From Labia minor (lineage: Eukaryota; Arthropoda; Insecta; Dermaptera; Spongiphoridae): a stretch of DNA of 64,000 nucleotides. The translations under genes and the position numbers were made by a program. The stretch lies in the NCBI GenBank assembly GCA_963082975.1, contig OY720346.1:45609296-45673295 (forward strand), read 5' to 3'. The notes under the pieces are model-generated. The model worked only from the letters and a program-made list of their open reading frames with translations. It ran no database searches and had not been told where the DNA came from. Within the stretch, counting starts at the first letter, position 1, and each line of letters opens with the position of its first letter. Shown here piece after piece: positions 12,178-22,330 of this stretch.

Positions 12178-12498
12178 TATATCTTTATTTTTACGGTCAC
12201 TTTAGAGGAAAAATAATCAAAACGTTGAAAGTAATGACCCTCTTCCGGTTGAGCTACATTTCTCAAAAGTTGATAGAAAAAAAAAAATTTGAATAATGTC
12301 CATGTACCAAATTTCATCATTCTAGCTCAAACCGTTTTTGCGTAATCTTGTCTACATACATACACACACACACACACACAGACATTTTTCTCAACCTTAG
12401 TGAAAATGATTCAGGAACCTTCAAAACGTATAAAAACATCAAAATCTCAACATCGAAAATTTTTGTGATCGCAATACTATCTCTTACGAGATAGTAAT

Positions 12499-12867
<369 letters not shown>

Positions 12868-13619
12868 GAGAAATGGTAAAAATATATAAAAAGATAGGAT
12901 TGTGTTGATTATTATTTTTTGTTTTTTTTTTTTTAATTTTTATTATTAATTTTTAATTTCACAAATGAAAATGGTTAATAGAGATATTATATATTATATT
13001 GTTATACAAATAATTTTTATGGAATCATTTTTACATATATTGAAAATATTTTTAATGGAATCGACTCAACATATTCGTTTTTAATTTTATAAATCAAATA
13101 TATTTAAATAAAATATGAAGCTAACATTGACCAGTTGACATTAGTTAAGAGAGTGGATTACTTACAAGTATATTAAATACCAATATTATAATTTTTATTA
13201 CCGACCGTCGATAGAGAAAAGAAAGGTATTGTCACACCAAATTTCATATGTGAAGATTTTTACATATATCCAAGAATCATGCATTTGGTTAAAAGAAAAG
13301 GGAATTTTTAGCATGATGTCTGTCCGTCTGTCCAATATGTGTCCGTATAGACGTGTACAGCTTGAAGGGATGAATGTATTTTCATAAAATTTTGTATATT
13401 TACTTAATGCATAAGTAAGATGAATTCATCAAAGTGTATATTCGGAAACCGTAAGTGGTAGTTTACAAACTATTAATTTTATATTCATTGTCGGAAATTT
13501 TTCACTTTAAAATATTGTAGTAATAAATAATTGAATAATTAAACTAAAAATAAAAACCAAGATAATATAATTTAGTCATTTTAATTCAAGTTTTTAAAAT
13601 ATTTTTTTATGCTTTATAT

Positions 13620-13855
13620 TATAGGGTATTACTTAATAAAATAAATACTTAACAAACAAAATTAACAATCTTTAATCGTAAATAAACATAAACATAAATC
13701 GTCCGTTACATTCATCTGCAAGCATAAGAGTGTACCGGAATATAAAACAACCACCGGTCGCAAGTATCGTAACATAGAGGTCGCTTACATAGCCTTCAAA
13801 CAGCGCCCTCACTTAACTTAAACTTTAAATGAAATAATTTAAATTATTTCCTACA
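13620..13855 (-). repeat. 3' LTR of the gag-only element
   Basis: Direct repeat of 16335-16570. In the element's own direction it begins TGTAGGAAATAATT and ends CCCTATA. Confidence 0.85.
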
Positions 13856-14032
13856 GTTTCGGCCTTCCTGACATCAATCGACCTCGATTGTTTATTAATC
13901 ACTTAAAATAAAAGTTTAACAAATAAAAACATTATAATACTTATTACTTTAGATTCACAATTCATACACAATTCATTACAATATCACTTTTTTTATTATT
14001 TACTTAATTAGATGAATTACAAATCATGGAAA

Positions 14033-16267
14033 TCATTGAAGAAGTTCACGCTCTGACAAGTTCACTTCAGAAATAATATTTCCAGGCAACCAAGGCCTGA
14101 TTCTAGAAAAATCATAAGTTCCCTTAAAAGGGACTCGCGAATGCTGAAATCCCTGTATGTCTTTCAATATGTACCTATCATTTGGTAAAACGGTTTCCTT
14201 AATTGTATCTTCTTTAAATTTTTTCTTTTTCTTTTTCACTTGAATAATATCATTTTGTAATTGTTCGTCGAGTTTAATTAAATTATTATATTGTTCATTT
14301 AACTTGTCACTATTTACTTTCAATTTATCATAAATTTTATTTAAAGATTGAGTTTCTTTCATTATTTTGTTTTCACCATCTTGTAATTCTTTTAATTTTT
14401 CTAAAATAATTTCATTTTCTTTTTTTAAAATATTTATTGACTCTTCTAATTCTTCAATGGTATTTTTATTAATAAATAAATATTTTTGAAATAATACATT
14501 TTTCATCATAATAATTTCATTTTCTATACATTTTTTGGAAATAAAATTTTTCGATAAACAATCTAATTTAGTTTTATATTGAGCGGACATACCAGGATTT
14601 ACGACATAATTTAAATCATTACCTTCGAATAAATCTTGATCTATTAATAATAATTCAGCTACTGAGGTGGACTCGTCAGTGTTCCCTTCTTCTATTTTTT
14701 TAGATATTTTCAATTGGCCATTAAATTCTACTTTCACTCCTGGAGAAAATATAAAGTTTCTTCCTAAAAGCAAATCATGACTCATAGTGTGATCTGGAAC
14801 TACATGAAACAGAATTGAGAACAATTGATTATTTATATAACATTTAGTTTCAAAAATACATAAAATTTTCAATGTCGAAGAATTAATTCCAATAAATTTT
14901 TTTGAATCTAAATATGGTTTTCTTAATGAACTAGGCACCAAATAAGATTTGATGATATTAATAGGGCTACCCGTATCAATCATTCCATTTGCTTTTACCG
15001 AACTTGAGCCATTTTCGTAAATAAGTTTAGTTTCCACGTCGCAATCGGTTTTGGTATCCACTAAATACGTAGATGAAGGTGTAGATGTTGAAGATTTGTT
15101 TTCTTCCCTCCTATACATTGGTTTCGATGGACAGTTTTGGCTTATGTGTCCCATAACTCCGCATGTAAAACATGAACCAGGGGCCCTTTTAGACTTCCAG
15201 CATTGAGAGACAAGGTGTCCAATTTTATTGCAATTAAAACATCTCTTCTCCGCACTTTGAATGTTAACTGTTTTAATGGCATTGGGTGGATACTTTTTCT
15301 CGGGCTCATAATTATTCTTTGTAGTTTTTCGCTCCGAGTCTAATATTTCTTGGTAAATATTTAATTTTTCTTTAAATTCTCGGATATCTTTCGCTCCATA
15401 AAGAATAATTTTATTTGCCTTGGTGTCGGGAATACCCTCAATTATATATTGCATGAGGGATTTATTATCAATATTACCCTTCTCTGCAATTTCCTTCATA
15501 ATAATAAAATATTCCCGCACTGTTTCTTCCTTTCTCATAGTTCTTAAATTTAATTGCTTATGAATATCAGCAGGACTTACTTGTTTTTTGAATTCTTGAA
15601 GCAAGATTTCTTTCATAATCTTCCAAGAATTTATCTGCTTTTCAGAATTAATAAACCTTTTAGCAAGGCCCTCTAATTTCTTTTTTGCATAAACTTGCTT
15701 TTGCAAATCAGACCAATTAAATAAAATGGCATTTTCCTCAAAATCTCGAATAAATTTTTCTATCGAGTAATCATTGGTGCCATTGAAAGGAGATATGGTA
15801 TCCTCTATGTCTCTAAAATTGAAAGAAAAGTTATTATTATAACTCTGAAAACTAACCTCCGATGCCGTTTCGTGATATTGTGTTCTTTCCATTTCAGAGT
15901 CATAATGATTTTGTTGATTAAAATTTTCATTTTTATTTTCCCTCAGTTCTTCTATATTATCAAAATTCACCAAAGCAGACTGGATTCGAGTTGCCAGTTC
16001 TAGAGAGGTTCCATCTGTTTCGAGGGTTAATAAATAAGCACATGCTTTCAATTTTTCTTCAGAAAAAGAAGAAGCCATTTTTCCAACTGCCGTAATAAAG
16101 GTCTCCGAATCTTCTTCTATATCGTTGAATCCTTCGAATTTTAATATTTTCTTGCGGTTGAGTCTTGCATCGGATCCAAACACAATATTATTCAACACGT
16201 GCACTTCTTCTCTAGAAGCATCAAAAATCCTTTGTTTAATTCCAGGAAATGCTTCAAGCGTTGCCAT
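14033..16267 (-). CDS. Gag/protease-like ORF of the LTR element, 744 residues
   Basis: Parts in order: a capsid-like helical region (about 150-310); two CCHC zinc knuckles (C343-C346-H351-C356 and C366-C369-H374-C379); a retropepsin-like segment with DTGS at 431-434 and LLGRNF at 500-505; a Lys/Glu/Leu/Asn-rich predicted coiled coil (about 590-690). Known roles: capsid assembly, nucleic-acid binding and maturation of virus-like particles. It is a retrotransposon gene and not a cellular one. The downstream coiled coil is unusual for such a polyprotein. Likely recent, given the LTR match. Confidence 0.85.
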   Translation of the reverse strand: MATLEAFPGIKQRIFDASREEVHVLNNIVFGSDARLNRKKILKFEGFNDIEEDSETFITAVGKMASSFSEEKLKACAYLLTLETDGTSLELATRIQSALVNFDNIEELRENKNENFNQQNHYDSEMERTQYHETASEVSFQSYNNNFSFNFRDIEDTISPFNGTNDYSIEKFIRDFEENAILFNWSDLQKQVYAKKKLEGLAKRFINSEKQINSWKIMKEILLQEFKKQVSPADIHKQLNLRTMRKEETVREYFIIMKEIAEKGNIDNKSLMQYIIEGIPDTKANKIILYGAKDIREFKEKLNIYQEILDSERKTTKNNYEPEKKYPPNAIKTVNIQSAEKRCFNCNKIGHLVSQCWKSKRAPGSCFTCGVMGHISQNCPSKPMYRREENKSSTSTPSSTYLVDTKTDCDVETKLIYENGSSSVKANGMIDTGSPINIIKSYLVPSSLRKPYLDSKKFIGINSSTLKILCIFETKCYINNQLFSILFHVVPDHTMSHDLLLGRNFIFSPGVKVEFNGQLKISKKIEEGNTDESTSVAELLLIDQDLFEGNDLNYVVNPGMSAQYKTKLDCLSKNFISKKCIENEIIMMKNVLFQKYLFINKNTIEELEESINILKKENEIILEKLKELQDGENKIMKETQSLNKIYDKLKVNSDKLNEQYNNLIKLDEQLQNDIIQVKKKKKKFKEDTIKETVLPNDRYILKDIQGFQHSRVPFKGTYDFSRIRPWLPGNIISEVNLSERELLQ

Positions 16268-16334
16268 AATAAATTGAAATATTAAATCTTCTTAATTCGT
16301 AAAGTGTTGTTCTTAACCCCACACCTGAGATAAT

Positions 16335-16570
16335 TATAGGGTATTACTTAATAAAATAAATACTTAACAAACAAAATTAACAATCTTTAATCGTAAATAA
16401 ACATAAACATAAATCGTCCGTTACATTCATCTGCAAGCATAAGAGTGTACCGGAATATAAAACAACCACCGGTCGCAAGTATCGTAACATAGAGTTCGCT
16501 TACATAGCCTTCACACAGCGCCCTCACTTAACTTAAACTTTAAATGAAATAATTTAAATTATTTCCTACA
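16335..16570 (-). repeat. 5' LTR of the gag-only element
   Basis: Direct repeat of 13620-13855, expected to carry the element's promoter. The gag ORF starts about 70 bases downstream on the - strand. Confidence 0.85.
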
Positions 16571-16655
16571 ATATATATATAATAATATATAGAATGTTGT
16601 TTGAAAATTAATTTATTTCAAATCATCGGTCGGTTCTGTGCCTGGCTACAGCTCA

Positions 16656-17552
16656 TTTTTGATTTAATATTAAATTAAATTATATACGTTTTTAAATTTA
16701 TTTAACAATAGTAAAACCTAAAAAAGAACAATCATTATGCAAAGTATAAAATGAATAAATAAATTAGTTTAATAAATGCTTTAATTATAATATTTTTTTT
16801 TATATTTGATATTTGTTCCTGTTCATTAATTACTTAATGTTAGAAAAATATAGAAGATAATTTTTATTTATAAAATTAATTATTATAAATTATTAATGTA
16901 ATTTTAAAAACAATAATTAATTTAATTCTATTGTATTAAAAATAAAACATTTAATAAAAACAATAACAATGTGTATAATAATATAAACCCAATGTTGCAT
17001 TAAAAATTTATTTGCTTGGGTATTTCAGTTATTACAACTACATCCAAAATTGATTAAATAAAAAAAAATAATAACAATATTCAACATTTTAGAAGGGGTA
17101 TTTAATCTAAAAAAATAATCTGTTAGGAAAAATCAAATTTAATTAGTTTTTATTACTAATTTAAAGTAATTAATTAATCATAAATACCAAAGAATATTAA
17201 AATCAAAATATGAGCACTGAATCAAATAATTTATTAATTTCTCATTTCGCGATAACATAATATATATTATATACTTACACAAATATTGTTATACAAATAT
17301 TATAGCAAATATTGATCTTTTAGAATGACTAATTTTTATAAATTTTTGTAGATATTTTCAAGATTATTATTTTACTTTTTTTTTAGTAGAAATGAGCAAA
17401 TTTAAATATTTTCATTATTTGCGTTTGGGCCGCATCTCAAAGGGTTCTGGGTCGCACTTTAGACAAGCCTGGTTTAAATGAATTAAAGAAATGGTTTATA
17501 AAAGATTATATATATAAATATATTCATATATCAATAGGGCTTTAATACATTA

Positions 17553-17585
<33 letters not shown>
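16656..17585. other. AT-rich DNA with a hAT-like end
   Basis: Mostly A/T runs. At 17410-17471 a GC-richer string ('gtcgcactttagacaagcct') resembles an inverted hAT terminus ending CCTG. No partner end was identified. Confidence 0.4.
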
Positions 17586-17590
<5 letters not shown>

Positions 17591-17757
17591 AGGCTCTTTG
17601 GAAGTCGAAAGTTCTTGTCCAAGCCACTTAACTGCTCCAAAAGTTCCTATTCTGAGCTACATCCAACTAATTTCTATTCTCTCCCAAATCTTTTTCTTCC
17701 CTGATTATATTATCTGCCCACCGCGTCCTTGGTCGCTTCCCAATATATAAAATTCCT
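17586..17757 (-). pseudogene. LINE 3'-end fragment (same family as in Helitron A)
   Basis: On the - strand it reads the recurring end 'tggagc..gtggcttggaca..aactttcgacttcc', with part of the upstream basic region. It is truncated and diverged. A TA microsatellite flanks each side. Confidence 0.6.
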
Positions 17758-18179
17758 ATATATATATATATATATGTAAGTATTTTTATTGATACTGTTT
17801 TTAATTATATTAATTAGTAATAAAATAATCAAAATTTTGTGCAAAAAATGCGAAAAAATTTAAGGTCTTTTTTTTTTACCTCAAAACCCCTTGTACACGT
17901 AAATAATATCATAAAAATCCTGAGAGCCAATTTCAATAAAACAAAATCAAAAATAGGAATCCATAGATATAATGTACAGATATCGTGAAAGAAAAAAATT
18001 GTTTTTTAATAGATTTTTAAATTTATTTATTTTTTAATAAAAAAATAACCAAGCCAAATACGAATGAAAGATTGTTTGTATGTTTTTTTATTTTCCTTTC
18101 TGTGATTTTCTTTGACTTTTTTCCCGTTGACTTTTATTTGTGCCTGAATAAAAATATGTGTTTATTTATTTATTTTTGT

Positions 18180-18540
18180 GCGTCATTTCACCAAATGAGG
18201 CTTTTGGCTGTTAGGTTGTATGTTGAATAATTCTTGAGGCTCTCGTTGGCTGGCTTGGTAGTCATCGCATGCATTATTCCTCGCCGTTTTCCAACCTGAT
18301 GTGTGTTTGTGAATGTGTGAATGTTTGTGTGTGAGTGTCTGTGTCTGGGTGTAATCAGCCCCCTTTTTTTTGCCTCCGAAAGGGGATGAAGATGGGTGGG
18401 TGATAGGGATTGTGGGGAGATGAGCCAAGAGGCGGGTGGAGGGGGTTAGGGACGTTTGAGATTCTTGTCGGGGCCAACACTTATTAACTTAGCCCAAAGC
18501 CCTCTCTGCTTTTAGCACGTTGCCCGCGTGCATAATAAAT
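18180..18540. promoter_or_regulatory. GC-richer island upstream of Lim3, candidate regulatory DNA
   Basis: The composition contrasts with flanking AT-rich DNA. It has a TGTG-rich run at 18300-18350 and no recognisable protein in either direction. It may be an enhancer or simply unique single-copy DNA. Confidence 0.3.
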
Positions 18541-18889
18541 TATAATCGTTCTTGTCTAGTGAAAAATAGGATAATTATTCGGTCACGACCTCGACTAAAA
18601 AATTCATCCATTCCCGTTCCTTTCACTAATACACCCACTCGGAAAATAAAATTTTCTATTTCAACCTCACTCCCTCAAATTCTCATCCCTCCACCTTTTC
18701 TTTGTTTTAAACTAAAGAAAACAGCACTTGGATTTAATCTCATAAGTAATTATATATTAGTTATAAACGGCGAGAATTTTCAAAAATAAAAATTAAATAA
18801 ATAAATAGAAAAACTACTTATATTTGTATTTAAAAATAGCTTTATTCAATTTTATTTATTTTAATAAACAATATTAAATTGAAAAAGAT

Positions 18890-19210
18890 CTATTTGTAAA
18901 TGTGCCCCCATCATTCTTTTTTCTCATCCCCGACTCTATTAAATGGACGCATCCAATTAAGTGAAAGTACCTTGAAGGCATTAATCTTTGCGTTGGCGAC
19001 ATGTCAGTCAGTCACCTTTAGGTAATGACCAGCGGCTTAGCCGTTGATTGATGACAAACCCACCGCTTTACAATTAAACACACGATAATCTACCCGAAAG
19101 CCTTCGTTGAATATAATTACCCACACCACCACCTCCACTCACACCATCAACCATTCATTCTTCATGCAAAACAATTCGCCGTTCATCAATTCTCTCCATC
19201 CATCGTTGAT
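18890..19210. promoter_or_regulatory. GC-richer island about 3 kb upstream of Lim3 exon 1, candidate regulatory DNA
   Basis: It holds clustered homeodomain-type strings (CCAATTAAGTG, GCATTAATC, ACAATTAAAC) and a GTCAGTCAGTCACC run. No coding frame is present. Density and position suggest a neural enhancer, by inference only. Confidence 0.35.
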
Positions 19211-20171
19211 AGATAGATTTATTGTATTTTTAATTTTTTAATTAAATACAATACAACTAATAATTATGAAAAAATATAGTATGCAAGATATTATATCAGT
19301 TTCTTTTTGTTCAATTTAATAATAATAAATAATTTATTGATACGGCCATCTTTCAAGAAAGGGACTGTAGATATCTGTGATCTTTATTATAGAATTGAAC
19401 CGAGCAAATTTTATTGTCTAGTAATAACAGGCATCCAATGTTTTTAAAACATCAAATATGATATTTTTTAGCTTTTTCTTTATTACTATTTGTATGAGTA
19501 ACAAATGTATAAGTAAATATTAATTGTTCTAATAAGAAATGTTGTCTATCGTTTAAAATAAATCTACTTTGTCCCCGTTCCAGGCATTTGGTCGCTTCAA
19601 TAAAAATTTTACTTTAAAAAATATAAGTATAAATTTACTTTTTCTTATATGAGTTAATAATTTTTTTATTATATCTTTTATATATATATATATATATATT
19701 CAAATAAATGAATGAAATGTTTAATATTGTACAGCATACCTATAAGAAAAAATATACTGTTCTATTATTAGTTCAGGAGTCCTTTCAATTCAATAATTCT
19801 ATTGATTTTCATATATTTTTTTTTAACTTCATAAAAGTGCAATGGTCGGGGGGGGGGGGGGCTGAATGGAAAACAAAATCCAGTGAGAAAGGATTATGAA
19901 TGGTTAATAAAAAAAAATTATTCTTTGAAGCAAGTTATAAAAAGAAGGAATTGAAATTGAAAAAAAAATTTCAAACAACAGAATCAATAGATATAACCAG
20001 TTGAATATTTCAAATTTTGTACTTAGAAAGTGCAACTTTTAGATAGAATTAATTTTCTATTTCAATATGAAGAAAACCGATACAGAATGTTGTTGAAGTT
20101 TATCTGAACAATGCTCTTTTTATATTATATTAATTAAAAACTCACATTAGTGTATAAATAAAATAATTTTA
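19211..20171. other. AT-rich non-coding DNA
   Basis: Contains a TA microsatellite (about 19680-19700) and a pure G run of 12-13 bases at about 19849-19861. Nothing else recognised. Confidence 0.5.
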
Positions 20172-20474
20172 CTAGAGATAACAAGTTCAGACTTTTCCTT
20201 GATCGACTTATCACACACAATTACTGCTTCTATTAAAATTCGGGGCCGCTTGCGGCCAGTCGTAAAGCTGGTGCAGGAAGCACGTTGCATGACTTCGCGA
20301 CACAATCTATTTGGCGTGTTCAGAACATCTATCCTCTGCGTCCGCTATAAGGCCTTTTTAATTAATTAAAATTAAATAATTTGCCTCCAGCTACAGCTTT
20401 ACCAGGGGCCGCAATCCTCCAGTAGTTGTGTGTGATAAGTCGTTCAAGGACAAGTCTGAATTATTTATCTCTAG
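20172..20474. mobile_element. 303-bp long-TIR miniature element
   Basis: The ends are inverted copies (CTAGAGATAA... and ...TTATCTCTAG) sharing GACTTATCACACACAA about 35 bases in. A second paired block (left TTGCGGCCAGTCGTAAAGCT, right inverted TTGCGGCCCCTGGTAAAGCT) extends the match to about 110 bp per side. The interior is markedly GC-richer than its surroundings. Superfamily unknown. Confidence 0.7.
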
Positions 20475-21121
20475 AAAAATTAAAAATAAAATTAGTTTTC
20501 CCATTTAAAACAATAATTTTTAACATCCTCCATTGTTGGTACCTACTACTTAAATTCAATCTTCAGTCATATTCAAAAAATCCACTAGTCAAATTTCATT
20601 ACCTTCCAAGAACGTGCCCGGTAAACTCTAAAATTAGCGAACTAAACACCGAGCCTTTTTTATCTTATTTTCATTTTTAGTTTTTCTTTAAGAACTTTTT
20701 TAGTAATACCACATACTATATTATTAAACAAAAATAATTTTGAAATACTTCTGTCTAAATTATGATTAGTTAATGATTGGCATAAAAAATTCCAGCAGTT
20801 TTTTATGTGATAAACAAAATATGCAAAATTTTTTTATCATTTTTATTTTATTAAAAGAATAAAATAATATTTAAGAAAATTCGACCTAAAATCAGCGCTT
20901 TTTTTATTACACAATAAATTAACTTAATATATCTATTGTATATAAATATTAAAATTAAAAAATAAAAATATAAAATATTATGTTACCAGTTATTTTATAT
21001 AGATGTGAGGCATGGTCCATGACTTGGAAATGACAATAAATTTAAAATTTTATATAATTAATTTCAACCACAATATTTATGAGGAAAAGTGGTGGATTCT
21101 TGCAGGATAGTGGAGATTTTA
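20475..21121 (+). other. AT-rich DNA with a LINE scrap
   Basis: At about 20980-21050 the + strand reads LLPVILYRCEAWSMTWK, a short remnant of the same LINE reverse transcriptase C-terminal region as at 7580-7640. The rest is AT-rich and unremarkable. Confidence 0.5.
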
Positions 21122-21317
21122 GGTAACCGTAGTTGAACATTTGATAGAATTTTTATCTTTTTAATTTCTCTATTTCATTATTAAGCAAAATCCGGATCAG
21201 GTTTTTTTATATTTATTGATACTTCGTACTTAATTTGAAATTAAAAAGCTTAATTTAATTAAAAATCTATCAAATGGTCAATTACTGGTACAGTGGTCAA
21301 CTACTGGTTCGGTTACC
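21122..21317. mobile_element. 196-bp miniature inverted-repeat element
   Basis: Ends GGTAACC and GGTTACC are inverted. They are followed inside by paired strings such as TTTGATAGA and TCTATCAAA. The right side carries CAGTGGTCAACTACTGG, which resembles the terminus of the pogo-like element at 11037-12177. A TA target is plausible but not clean. Confidence 0.55.
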
Positions 21318-21939
21318 ATATATACTTTCACTTATATATAATTAGATATCTAGCACTCAATTCTAGTTAGAATTTAAAATTAATAAAATTTAGATGAGCT
21401 TCAATATGTAAAAAAGATAAAAGTTGATTTAAAAAACATTTGAAAAACTACACAGTGGATGAGTTGAACAATGAATACGATAAAAAAATCAGATTTAAGA
21501 AGGATTTAGAAGTGAATGATTAGAGATAAAAACTACTCAGAATAAGGACAATATGAATAATGTGCATATTGAAGCAGCTAAGAACTTTAATGTTCATTTA
21601 GAAATAAATAAATTAATAAAATGAATATTTATTTTACATTCTTCTTTAATAAAAGTTCAATATTTGATTGAATGAATATGAACTGTTAAGTCTTTTGTAA
21701 TGAAATTAAGAGAAAATATTTGATTGTACAATATCCAAAATATCCAATATTATTCATTCTTCGATTAATCAATATTTTGAAATATATTATTTTATATTAT
21801 ATTCTATAATATATATTGGAAAAGAGACAACTTTTCCAAATTTATCTTTTATTTTAATAAAATTCACTGCTAAAAAGAAAATATAATATAAAATTTGCAT
21901 ATATGATAATCAATGAAAATAGTGAGTGGTTCCCTCTCG

Positions 21940-22218
21940 TTTCCTTTCTAATGTTTCGAATGCAACTGAAAATGAATCCCACTGAACCGGAGTTTGCATC
22001 CTCCCCTACAAACCAAGCAACCACCACCACTCGGCATTTATGTTAGGGGATGGTAAATGGGCGTGGCTTATTTCAACCAATCGTTGATGATTGAAGGCGG
22101 AGCGTTATCGTCGACGCAACCAGCATGCATGTTCATTCTATTTATTTATTCATCGTGCGACAGCTGATAGGAGTGCATCGGGTCGACGGATGGTGATTCA
22201 AGTGTTGTTTGGGATGCG
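21940..22218 (+). promoter_or_regulatory. Probable Lim3 proximal promoter and 5' leader
   Basis: The stretch is clearly GC-richer than its surroundings and ends at the start codon. It holds a GC/KLF-type box (GGGCGTGGC, about 22059-22067) and a CCAAT box (22077-22081). No convincing TATA box is seen. In-frame stops TGA and TAG near 22165-22170 lie upstream of the chosen ATG, so the reading frame does not extend further 5' without another exon. The transcription start is not defined by the sequence alone. Confidence 0.5.
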
Positions 22219-22222
22219 ATGA
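22190..22222 (+). CDS. Upstream ORF overlapping the Lim3 start codon
   Basis: A ten-codon ORF ([10 protein letters not shown]) starts at ATG 22190. Its TGA stop (22220-22222) overlaps the Lim3 ATG (22219-22221) in an ATGA arrangement. A second ATG in the same frame (22214) also ends there. If the leader includes this stretch, the ORF could dampen Lim3 translation or force termination-reinitiation. This is inference; it depends on where transcription starts. Confidence 0.35.
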   Translation: MVIQVLFGMR

Positions 22223-22330
22223 TTGTGTTCCGTTCGGAACCAGTTCCTTCATTAACGCCACCACATTCTAGTCCTGAGCCCTCTTCAGGCTTTATGTGCT
22301 TACCTAGTCACTGCCCACCTCAACTACTCT
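22219..22330 (+). CDS. Lim3: Lim3 coding exon 1
   Basis: It encodes the 37-residue N-terminus (proline/serine-rich) plus the first base of codon 38. The donor is T|GTAAGT, a near-ideal site. The last base T plus CT from exon 2 makes a serine codon, and this phase match is the main support for the exon. ATG 22219 is the first in-frame Met after upstream in-frame stops. The protein part is not conserved enough to recognise by itself, so a different or additional first exon is possible. Confidence 0.75.

Larger units (their letters stand above)
10772..12495 (-). repeat. Right arm of the inverted-arm composite, split by an insertion
   Basis: It begins with GGAGTGTTTCCACTCGACTA and ends with ACTATCTCTTACGAGATAGT, the inverse of the left arm. 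Taking out 11037-12177 leaves about 583 bp, nearly equal to the left arm. Further copies: a partial one at 12499-12866 and a lone arm at 34568-34835. Confidence 0.8.
13620..16570 (-). mobile_element. Gag-only LTR retrotransposon (Ty3/gypsy-like)
   Basis: Two LTRs of 236 bp (5' LTR 16335-16570, 3' LTR 13620-13855 on the - strand) flank one long gag/protease-like ORF. A 4-bp target duplication ATAT lies at 13616-13619 and 16571-16574. The LTRs are about 99% identical by eye, so the insertion is recent. No reverse transcriptase, RNase H or integrase domain is visible; the element looks non-autonomous while its single ORF looks whole. The family call rests on the gag and zinc-knuckle layout and is tentative. 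Confidence 0.85.
13198..16655 (-). repeat. CGTCGGTCGG-family repeat interrupted by an LTR element
   Basis: Left part 13198-13615 and right part 16575-16655 are together the reverse complement of the uninterrupted copy at 48501-49024. The two pieces meet at the same internal point of that copy. The later LTR insertion sits between them. Confidence 0.85.
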
